Assembly: GCF_900113575.1 (NCBI RefSeq) | Contig: NZ_FOPV01000008.1 | Coordinates: 62,001 to 126,000, forward strand | Direction of reading: 5' to 3' | DNA from: Nitrosospira sp. Nsp14 | GTDB taxonomy: Bacteria > Pseudomonadota > Gammaproteobacteria > Burkholderiales > Nitrosomonadaceae | Length of the DNA: 64,000 nucleotides | Shown: piece by piece, positions 25,648 to 32,722 of the stretch | Layout of the letters: each line of letters begins with the position of its first letter | Position numbering within the stretch: position 1 is the stretch's first letter | Translations under genes and position numbers: made by a program | Notes under the pieces: model-generated | What the model was told of the DNA's origin: nothing | Databases searched by the model: none | Seen by the model: only the letters and a program-made list of their open reading frames with translations

Positions 25648-26813
25648 TGCCATTCTATACACACCGTCCCATGCACATTGGCTTTCTTCGCCATGCTGGT
25701 GGAACAGCAGTGATGGGTATTCCCCTGCGGTCGAGGTTGATAGCGCTATTGCTGGGTTTGCTCGTCGCTTGTTTCGCCGCCACCCCTCCCGTTGCCGCTT
25801 CCCCTCCCACGTTCCCCCATGTACGCCAAGGCGTTCCGCTTGCCTTTCCACGCGATTACGGCGCCCATCCAGGGTTCCGTACCGAATGGTGGTATGTAAC
25901 CGGCTGGCTGGAAACCCGGGATAAAAAACCGCTTGGGTTTCAGATCACTTTTTTCCGCTCTGCCACCGACCACGATCCCTCCAATCCAAGCCGTTTCGCA
26001 CCGCGGCAGCTCATCATTGCCCACGCCGCATTGTCAGACCCAGCCGCTGGCAAGCTGCTGCACGACCAAAAAAGCGCGCGCGAGGGTTTCGGCCTCGCCT
26101 ACGCCAAACAGGGCGATACGGATGTCAAACTGGACGACTGGAACATTCTGCGCCAAGAGGATGGGCGTTATCAAACCAGCATAACAGCCGATAACTTCGT
26201 CGTGCGCTTTTCGCTTACTCCCACCCAGCCACCCATGCTGCAAGGCGATAATGGCTTTTCACGCAAGGGGCCGCACGCAGTGCAGGCGAGCTATTACTAC
26301 AGCGAGCCGCACCTGCGAGTGGCGGGAACCGTTTTTCATAATGGCGAGGAAAAAGCTGTGACCGGCACGGCTTGGCTCGACCACGAGTGGTCAAGCGAAT
26401 ATCTCGATCCCGATGCCGACGGATGGGATTGGGTTGGCGCCAATCTCGACGATGGCTCCGCTTTAATGGCGTTTCAAATACGCGGCAAGGACGGAACCAA
26501 AGTGTGGGCCTACGCGGGATTACGGGATGCCAACGGGCGATTCACGAAGTTCGCGCCGGAACAGGTTAATTTCGAGCCCCAGCGCACATGGCGTTCTCCG
26601 CGCACCGATGCCACCTATCCTGTGGGCATTCGGATTCATGTTGGCTCGACTGTTTGGTCCCTCAGCCCCCTGTATGACGATCAGGAGCTCGACTCGCGGC
26701 AGACGACAGGCGCGGTCTACTGGGAGGGCGCGGTTACTATCACGCGCGACGGCAATCCAGCCGGTCGCGGCTATTTTGAAATGACAGGATATGTCAAACC
26801 ACTTCGGCTCTAG
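25647..26813 (+). CDS. Exported AttH/CrtC-like (carotenoid 1,2-hydratase family) lipocalin-fold protein
   Basis: This protein belongs to the AttH/CrtC group, built of two lipocalin-like halves, and includes relatives annotated as carotenoid 1,2-hydratase. Family motifs are GFRTEWWYVTGWLE near residue 70 and GTAWLDHEWSS, followed by DGWDWVGANLDDGSALMAFQIR. A signal peptide is visible (RLIALLLGLLVACFAA with an A-A-S cleavage region). The first ATG at 25647 overlaps the permease stop; an alternative ATG at 25713 would give a more usual signal-peptide length. No other carotenoid gene is nearby, so with the ABC exporter it more likely handles a lipid in the envelope. That role is inference. Confidence 0.85.
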   Translation: MPFYTHRPMHIGFLRHAGGTAVMGIPLRSRLIALLLGLLVACFAATPPVAASPPTFPHVRQGVPLAFPRDYGAHPGFRTEWWYVTGWLETRDKKPLGFQITFFRSATDHDPSNPSRFAPRQLIIAHAALSDPAAGKLLHDQKSAREGFGLAYAKQGDTDVKLDDWNILRQEDGRYQTSITADNFVVRFSLTPTQPPMLQGDNGFSRKGPHAVQASYYYSEPHLRVAGTVFHNGEEKAVTGTAWLDHEWSSEYLDPDADGWDWVGANLDDGSALMAFQIRGKDGTKVWAYAGLRDANGRFTKFAPEQVNFEPQRTWRSPRTDATYPVGIRIHVGSTVWSLSPLYDDQELDSRQTTGAVYWEGAVTITRDGNPAGRGYFEMTGYVKPLRL

Positions 26814-26829
26814 ATCGCGGCTCTAGTGA

Positions 26830-27606
26830 TCAGGTCATGTTGCGGCTTTTTTTGATCAAATCATATGCAGTCTGGATCTCCTGAGCTTGGGCGGTCGCCA
26901 TCTTGATCATGTCCTCAGGAACGCCCTGACCCATCAGCTTATCGGGGTGATACTGGCTCATCAGTTTCCGGTACGCCCGCTTTATCTCGTGATCGCTGCT
27001 TTCCTTGCTCACGCCCAACGCCTTATAAGCATCCTCCAGAGCATCGGTGGTTGTTACCTGACCGCCCGCGAAATGAGATTGATTCAAAATCATCTCGAGC
27101 AGATGCCTGAATGCGGGCTCGTCGTACCCAAGGTGAATCGCAATGCCTCTCAACAAGCTCTCCTCGGCTGAATCGAGGCGTCCATCAGAAATCGCCATAA
27201 CGACAAGGTAAACCAGCAGCATCTGCTTCAGGCTGTGCGTATGTCCGCATACGCTCATGAATTCGTTCAGCTTGGGCGAAATATCATAATCCGGCACAGC
27301 ACCCTGCTTGAACAGCGCAATTGCAAGCCGCCGGTGTTCAGGCGTCATGCCCAGCTTTTGCATGAACGTTTCGACGTGGGTGATCTCATCCTCGGAAATA
27401 CGCCCATCCGCCTTGGCGAGCTTACCCATGAGAATAAAAACGGTTTCAAGAAAAACCGTTTGGCGATGCGCGCTGGTGAGGGGATTGATTGCGCCCGGGC
27501 CGTAGGCCCTATAGCGGTCGATAACACTTCCGACAATATAGCCGAGAAATGCGCCAAAAATACCGAAGAGATAGTAGCCCAATAAGGCTAGAATTATTTT
27601 AAACAA
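26830..27606 (-). CDS. djlA: Membrane-anchored J-domain co-chaperone DjlA
   Basis: This 258-residue protein is a DnaK co-chaperone anchored by an N-terminal hydrophobic segment (ILALLGYYLFGIFGAFLGYI). A TerB-like helical domain (about 45-170) follows, and a C-terminal J domain starts at DAYKALGVSKESSDHEIKRA with the diagnostic HPD in QYHPDKLMGQG. This order of anchor, TerB and J domain is that of DjlA, although the protein is slightly shorter than the E. coli one. It converges with the AttH-like gene with only 16 bp between stops. J domains stimulate DnaK ATP hydrolysis, here at the membrane. Confidence 0.92.
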   Translation of the reverse strand: MFKIILALLGYYLFGIFGAFLGYIVGSVIDRYRAYGPGAINPLTSAHRQTVFLETVFILMGKLAKADGRISEDEITHVETFMQKLGMTPEHRRLAIALFKQGAVPDYDISPKLNEFMSVCGHTHSLKQMLLVYLVVMAISDGRLDSAEESLLRGIAIHLGYDEPAFRHLLEMILNQSHFAGGQVTTTDALEDAYKALGVSKESSDHEIKRAYRKLMSQYHPDKLMGQGVPEDMIKMATAQAQEIQTAYDLIKKSRNMT

Positions 27607-27793
27607 GGCAAGTTCCTGAAGAAGGGATGGGAAAGCAAGGCCCCAGGTTTATGGCGCCGCCATGTAAACGGCGCAGCAAGATCATATCAGTAATTTTTTA
27701 TGCTATCCCCCGCTCCCTGCGCCAGCGCGCCAGGCATCTTTTATATACGTGAACCGGAGCATCAACAAGATTGCGGGTACCAAAGGAGGAATC

Positions 27794-28525
27794 ATGATTG
27801 AATTGCATTCGAGTCCAACTCCAAACGGCCAGAAGGTGATGATCATGCTGGAAGAAATCGGGATCGAGTGGAAGCATATCGACGTCAATATCCAGCTTGG
27901 GGAACAGTTCCAGCCTGAATACCTGAAGCTCAATCCCAATAACAAAATTCCTGCGATTATCGACACGGACGGCCCGGACGGGAAATCATACGCAATGATG
28001 GAATCCGGTGCGATACTCGTTTATCTGGCGGAGAAGACCGGAAAGTTTCTGCCCGCCGATGTGCGCAAGCGCTTCGACACGCTTCAATGGCTTTTTTTTC
28101 AGGTGTCACATATCGGACCCATGTTCGGCCAGGCCAATCACTTCAATCGGCAGGCGAGGGACAACCAATATGCTAGGGATAGATATAACAACGAGGTGCT
28201 GCGGCTGTACCACGTGCTGGAGAACCGCCTGGGCGAAGTGCCCTGGATCGGGTGCGATGAATACACCATCGCCGACATTGCCACCTACCCATGGTGCAAA
28301 AGCCATGCGGAGCGCGGCATTGATGAGACTGCTTTTCCGAATTTCCTGCGCTGGTCCGAGCGCATGGAGGCCCGTCCAGCGGTGCAACGCAGTAATCGGA
28401 TGGCGGCAGAGATTCGCACGCGCATGGCGAAGACTGCAGAAGGTCGAGCGTTGATCGACATCTACGATACCAAGGATAACACTGAGCGACTCACTCGGGC
28501 GACATCGCGAGACAAACCGTGCTGA
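27794..28525 (+). CDS. Glutathione S-transferase-like disulfide reductase (YfcG/YghU type)
   Basis: This protein of 243 residues has the thioredoxin-fold N-terminal domain (MIELHSSPTPNGQKVMIMLEE, NPNNKIPAIIDTDGPDG, MESGAILVYLAEKTG) and the all-helical C-terminal domain of glutathione transferases. The NGQKV and ESGAIL signatures point to the nu-class YfcG/YghU group, which reduces disulfides or peroxides with glutathione. I chose the ATG at 27794, preceded by AAAGGAGGAATC, over an upstream start. The gene stands alone, divergent from djlA. Confidence 0.9.
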   Translation: MIELHSSPTPNGQKVMIMLEEIGIEWKHIDVNIQLGEQFQPEYLKLNPNNKIPAIIDTDGPDGKSYAMMESGAILVYLAEKTGKFLPADVRKRFDTLQWLFFQVSHIGPMFGQANHFNRQARDNQYARDRYNNEVLRLYHVLENRLGEVPWIGCDEYTIADIATYPWCKSHAERGIDETAFPNFLRWSERMEARPAVQRSNRMAAEIRTRMAKTAEGRALIDIYDTKDNTERLTRATSRDKPC

Positions 28526-28911
28526 GTTCTGAAGTTTTCTGAAGTTTCACGAGCCACGGCCTGTGGAAGAACTTGCGAGGTTGGCTAAAGGGGTGAAAAC
28601 ACGCGGAAGCGCCAGTCAAACCCGAGAATAACCCGGGGAGCGCATCCCCAAAAACACGTGCAAAAAGTTTTCCCTGAAGAGCCGTCCGAAATTCCGCGCA
28701 CTTCCTCCGAAGGTCCTGGGTATTCTGTCAATACCTGTCTGCAGTTGTACGCTGCGAGTGGCCGAAGTTGAGGACGAGCGCGACAATCTGCTCGTCCCGC
28801 TCCATACCGTCGGGGAACTGGCTTTTATGACCTGGAACACACGGACGTAAAGAGCTTCTTGCGGCGCAGCCCATGAGTTAAACTTGACCAATTTCATTTT
28901 TCAATAAATTT
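28526..28911. other. Intergenic region before ettA
   Basis: About 386 bp separate the glutathione transferase gene from ettA. A 10-bp tandem repeat sits at its left end. An open frame on the minus strand (28616-28897) has no recognisable domain and is probably not a gene. I see no clear terminator or RNA gene. Confidence 0.4.
28527..28546. repeat. Two tandem copies of a 10-bp unit
   Basis: TTCTGAAGTT occurs twice without interruption just after the glutathione transferase stop codon. It looks like a small slippage duplication with no evident function. Confidence 0.85.
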
Positions 28912-30576
28912 ATGGCTCAATATGTGCTAACGATGAATCGCGTGGGCAAAATCGTTCCGCCCAAGCGTACGATCCTCAAGGATATTTCCATCAGTTTCTT
29001 TCCCGGGGCAAAGATAGGATTGCTGGGACTGAATGGTTCCGGCAAATCCACGGTGCTTAAAATCATGGCGGGGGTAGACAAGGATATTGAAGGCGAGGTT
29101 ACGGCGATGCCTAACCTCAAAATTGGATACTTGCCGCAAGAACCCGAGCTTGAGCCTGCCCAGACGGTGCGAGACGCTGTACAGGAAGGGCTGGGTGACG
29201 TGTTCAGCGCGCAGCGGCGTCTTGACGAAGTCTACGCGGCTTATGCCGAACCTGACGCGGACTTCGACGCGCTCGCCTCCGAACAGGTCCGACTGGAGGC
29301 GATACTTGCTACGGGAAACGGAGACGCTACTCAGCAGATGGAGATCGCCGCAGATGCGCTGCGTTTGCCTGAGTGGGATGCCGTAATTAGGAATCTTTCC
29401 GGGGGTGAAAAACGCCGGGTGGCGTTGTGCAAGCTTCTACTATCCAAACCTGACATGCTGTTGCTCGACGAACCCACCAATCACCTTGACGCCGAATCGG
29501 TGGAATGGCTCGAGCAATTTCTGACACGCTTTCCCGGCACTGTCGTGGCGGTCACCCACGACCGTTACTTTCTCGATAATGCTGCTGAGTGGATATTGGA
29601 GCTTGACCGCGGCCATGGTATTCCATGGAAGGGAAATTACAGCTCATGGCTCGAACAGAAGGAAACCCGTTTGAAACAGGAAGAATCCAGCGAATCCGCT
29701 CGTCAAAAATCGCTGAAACAGGAACTCGAATGGGTACGCCAGAATGCGAAGGGACGCCAGGCGAAATCCAAAGCGCGTATTGCCCGGTTCGAAGAACTCA
29801 ACTCACAGGAATATCAGAAGCGCAATGAGACGCAGGAAATATTTATTCCCGTTGCGGACAGGCTGGGCAATGAAGTAATTGAGTTCAAAGCAGTTTCGAA
29901 AGCCTACGGCGAACGTCTGCTGATCGACAACCTGAGCTTCAAAATCCCACCCGGGGGGATCGTAGGCATCATCGGACCCAACGGCGCCGGCAAATCCACA
30001 CTGTTCCGTATGATCACGGGAAAGGAACAGCCGGACGCGGGTGAAATAGCAATCGGCTCGACCGTCCAAATAGCGCACGTGGATCAGGCGCGCGATGCTT
30101 TGGAGGGTGATAAAACCGTATTCGAGACGATCTCGGACGGGCACGACATGCTGACAGTTGGCAAATACGAGACCCCCGCGCGCGCATATCTCGGACGTTT
30201 CAACTTCAAGGGCGGAGACCAGCAGAAGATCGTGGGAAATCTTTCAGGCGGCGAGCGCGGGCGCCTTCACCTGGCGAAAATGCTCATCTCCGGTGGAAAC
30301 GTGCTTTTGCTGGACGAGCCCTCCAATGACCTTGACGTCGAAACTCTGCGCGCCCTGGAAGACGCGTTGCTGGCATTCGCCGGTTGCGTACTCGTGATAT
30401 CCCATGATCGCTGGTTCCTCGACCGCATCGCTACCCATATTCTGGCCTTTGAAGGCAACTCTCAGGTCACATTCTTCGACGGCAATTATCAGGAATATGA
30501 AGCCGACAAGCGCAAGCGGCTGGGTGAGGAAGGCGCTAAACCAAAACGGATCAGATTCAAGCCGATCAGTCGGTGA
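28912..30576 (+). CDS. ettA: Energy-dependent translational throttle protein EttA
   Basis: This 554-residue ABC-F protein gates entry of the 70S ribosome into elongation according to energy status. It has two ABC domains in one chain and no membrane segment. Domain one has Walker A GLNGSGKST, signature LSGGEKRRVAL and LLLDEPTNHLD. A linker rich in charged residues (about 240-310) follows. Domain two has GPNGAGKST, LSGGERGRLHLAK and LLLDEPSNDLD. Length and layout match EttA closely. It is a single gene with its own upstream region. Confidence 0.96.
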   Translation: MAQYVLTMNRVGKIVPPKRTILKDISISFFPGAKIGLLGLNGSGKSTVLKIMAGVDKDIEGEVTAMPNLKIGYLPQEPELEPAQTVRDAVQEGLGDVFSAQRRLDEVYAAYAEPDADFDALASEQVRLEAILATGNGDATQQMEIAADALRLPEWDAVIRNLSGGEKRRVALCKLLLSKPDMLLLDEPTNHLDAESVEWLEQFLTRFPGTVVAVTHDRYFLDNAAEWILELDRGHGIPWKGNYSSWLEQKETRLKQEESSESARQKSLKQELEWVRQNAKGRQAKSKARIARFEELNSQEYQKRNETQEIFIPVADRLGNEVIEFKAVSKAYGERLLIDNLSFKIPPGGIVGIIGPNGAGKSTLFRMITGKEQPDAGEIAIGSTVQIAHVDQARDALEGDKTVFETISDGHDMLTVGKYETPARAYLGRFNFKGGDQQKIVGNLSGGERGRLHLAKMLISGGNVLLLDEPSNDLDVETLRALEDALLAFAGCVLVISHDRWFLDRIATHILAFEGNSQVTFFDGNYQEYEADKRKRLGEEGAKPKRIRFKPISR

Positions 30577-30600
30577 CTCTGCGGTTGACGCCAAACGCTC

Positions 30601-30624
30601 ACCTCTTCACCTCTTCACCTCTTC
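30601..30624. repeat. Three tandem copies of an 8-bp unit
   Basis: ACCTCTTC occurs three times head to tail between ettA and the retropepsin-like gene. The unit length is not a multiple of three, but it lies outside any gene, so copy change would not shift a reading frame. It could affect spacing in a promoter or 3' region. Confidence 0.9.
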
Positions 30625-30727
30625 CAAGGTGTAGTAAAGCATTGGCAATTCCTTACAGTCGCCACTCTTTTCGTGCTTCCGAAGCAAAACTGAGCTTGGC
30701 CCAGGACCTATCTGACTGCATTTTATT

Positions 30728-31219
30728 GTGATGAGTACCCGTCTCGCCTGGGGCCACGTGACTGCTCTCGCAATATGGATCGCCATCTCTGGTGCAGCTT
30801 ATCTATATTTCGACGCCCGGCAGAAACCTACCATTATCACCGCTAGGGCGGATCTGGCGGGCGGCCAGGTGGTCATTCCTCGATCGAGGGATGGGCATTA
30901 TTACATACGGGGTGCCATCCGCGGTCAGACTGTCGATTTCATGGTGGATACGGGGGCCAGCATTGTATCGGTCAGCCGGGCTGTTGCACGTAAAGCCAAC
31001 CTGCCTGCCGGAATACCAGCCAATTTCTCCACCGCGGGGGGGATGGTCGCCGGCGAGGTCGTGGCGGAACAGAGCGTTGAAGCAGGCGGCATTGTGGTGG
31101 AGGGCATTAGTGTCGGGGTGGGTATACACGGCGATGTGGGATTGCTGGGGCAAAACTTTTTACGGAACGTCGATGTCCTTCAACTGGAAGATAAAATGGT
31201 GTTAAGGATGAGGCCTTAG
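30728..31219 (+). CDS. Membrane-anchored retropepsin-like aspartic protease (clan AA)
   Basis: This 163-residue protein starts with a membrane anchor (VTALAIWIAISGAAYLYF) and continues with a single retropepsin-like domain. The catalytic motif is MVDTGASIVSVS, and a later hydrophobic GLLGQNFLRN completes the pattern. It matches the single-domain bacterial family often named TIGR02281. Such proteases must form dimers to be active. The domain should face the periplasm. GTG at 30728 and ATG at 30731 are adjacent start choices. No partner gene is evident; substrates are unknown. Confidence 0.85.
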   Translation: MMSTRLAWGHVTALAIWIAISGAAYLYFDARQKPTIITARADLAGGQVVIPRSRDGHYYIRGAIRGQTVDFMVDTGASIVSVSRAVARKANLPAGIPANFSTAGGMVAGEVVAEQSVEAGGIVVEGISVGVGIHGDVGLLGQNFLRNVDVLQLEDKMVLRMRP

Positions 31220-31465
31220 AGTACGAATTCGGGGCCATGCATACGCAGCCCCGCGTCCTCATCCGAGTTGCATGACTTTTCGTCTATTAATATTTTATCG
31301 ACATCCCCCGCGCTCGGGAATCCTGCTACTCCACTGCCCCTTTGCGGCAAGCCCGCTGCGCTTCGGAAACACCTGTTCCTCGCCATCGAGATCAGCATCG
31401 GCTACCATGGCGCTTTTATCAATAATGTTCCGAAAGGAAGCGGGGGAGATGAGTGCAACGCATCC

Positions 31466-31484
31466 ATCCCGCTCACAGCGGGAT
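31466..31484. other. Perfect inverted repeat, possible hairpin in a leader
   Basis: ATCCCGCT and AGCGGGAT form an 8-bp perfect stem with a 3-nt CAC loop, 35 bp before the start of the formylglycine-generating-enzyme-like gene. A GGTTTTTT run follows about 17 bp later. It may be a weak terminator or a leader hairpin. Confidence 0.45.
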
Positions 31485-31518
31485 CGCTGATATTCGGATT
31501 GGTTTTTTAGGTAATTTC

Positions 31519-32457
31519 ATGAAGTCAGCATGGCTACTTTTTCTGTTTTTGTTGAGCCCTTCGGCGCTGGCTAATTTGGGCGCGTCCCCATCCAGTCTTA
31601 CCTTGAAGGGTGAAAGCAGCACCCTGATCGCACGAACGCCTGCTATCAGCCGGGAACAGAACCAAACCATCCCGGACGCTCGTGACCGTATTGAAAACGA
31701 AAACGGCACCGGAAGCGATTTATTAATAAAGGCAGTTCCTAAAGACACAGCGGACGTAGCCGCTTCTTTGAGTGGAAGACATCTGGCCGCCCAACATGAA
31801 TCAGGCAAGCAGCAGGTCACTGTTCCACAACCCTCAATTGCCCCCGCCGATGTGGGTACCCGCCAGTGCGGCGCCTGCCCGGAAATGATACCCATCCCGG
31901 GTAATAAATTTGCAATTGCGAAATACACTGTCACCTTCGCCGAGTGGGATGCCTGCGTGGCTGATGGTGGCTGTGGTGGCTACCAGCCACCGGATAATGG
32001 CTGGGGGCGGAGCAACAGGCCGGTAATCAACGTAAGCTGGAACGATGCTCAAGCCTACGTTCAGTGGCTGTCACAAAAAGCCGGCAAGACATATCGTTTG
32101 CCTACCGCGGAGGAATGGGAAATTTCCGCACGCGCAGGCTCTGCCACAAACTATTACTGGGGTAACGATGTTGGACGCAACAATGCCAATTGCGATGGTT
32201 GCGGGAGCGAGTGGGATAACAGGAAAACAGCACCTGTCGGCAGCTTTAAACCGAATCCTTTCGGCCTTTACGACATGATGGGTAACGTCTGGCAATGGAC
32301 GGACAGCTGCTGGAAGGATAATTGCTCAAGACGCCTGTTCTACGGCGGATCATGGAATCACAGGCCGGAAGATATGCGCGCTAGTACTCGGAACTGGTTC
32401 GACACCAACAAGCGCATGCGTTACCTTGGATTCCGCGTTGCGATGACACTTCCTTGA
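31519..32457 (+). CDS. Secreted formylglycine-generating-enzyme-like (SUMF1/FGE-sulfatase domain) protein
   Basis: This protein of 312 residues has a clear signal peptide (MKSAWLLFLFLLSPSALA), a low-complexity stretch of about 100 residues, and a C-terminal FGE/SUMF1 domain. Domain motifs are IAKYTVTFAEWDACV, RPVINVSWNDAQAYVQWL, YRLPTAEEWE, GLYDMMGNVWQWT, GGSWNHRPEDMR and YLGFRVA. Many bacterial members do not make formylglycine and serve other oxidase or binding roles. No sulfatase gene is nearby. The ATG at 31519 was chosen because it opens the signal peptide. Several cysteines (CVADGGCGG, CDGC, CWKDNC) may form disulfides. Confidence 0.88.
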   Translation: MKSAWLLFLFLLSPSALANLGASPSSLTLKGESSTLIARTPAISREQNQTIPDARDRIENENGTGSDLLIKAVPKDTADVAASLSGRHLAAQHESGKQQVTVPQPSIAPADVGTRQCGACPEMIPIPGNKFAIAKYTVTFAEWDACVADGGCGGYQPPDNGWGRSNRPVINVSWNDAQAYVQWLSQKAGKTYRLPTAEEWEISARAGSATNYYWGNDVGRNNANCDGCGSEWDNRKTAPVGSFKPNPFGLYDMMGNVWQWTDSCWKDNCSRRLFYGGSWNHRPEDMRASTRNWFDTNKRMRYLGFRVAMTLP

Positions 32458-32616
32458 CGACACCGAGGCTGAAGGAGTCCACTACTTGCCCTTCCTGCAA
32501 GCAGGGAACTGGAACGGATGAGATGGGTGCGTGAACTGTGTGTAAGGTGCACGTTCCCATCGTGGCTCCAGACGTTCCACCTGCTTAAACTGTTGAAGCT
32601 TCGCGAAACAACGAAA

Positions 32617-32648
32617 AATTGCCCCGCGGCGCAGGCCGTGGGGCAATT
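32617..32648 (-). terminator. Rho-independent terminator of the RTX gene
   Basis: A 14-bp stem (AATTGCCCCGCGGC with GCCGTGGGGCAATT, one wobble pair) encloses a GCAG loop. Read on the minus strand it is followed by TTTTT. It lies 75 bp past the RTX stop codon and is well placed to end that transcript; it may also stop readthrough from the convergent gene. Confidence 0.85.
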
Positions 32649-32722
32649 CTATTACTGGTTCAGGCTATGTTTCTCAAGTACAAACCTCATACCTTCCATA
32701 GCCTGTTTGCTTCTCAAACGCC

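Noticed and set aside
26806-26827. Direct repeat of CGGCTCTAG at the end of the AttH-like gene
   Set aside because: Two 9-bp copies near a stop codon are too short to suggest an element or attachment site.
28616-28897. A 93-codon minus-strand frame before ettA
   Set aside because: No domain, no convincing start signal and composition typical of chance frames.
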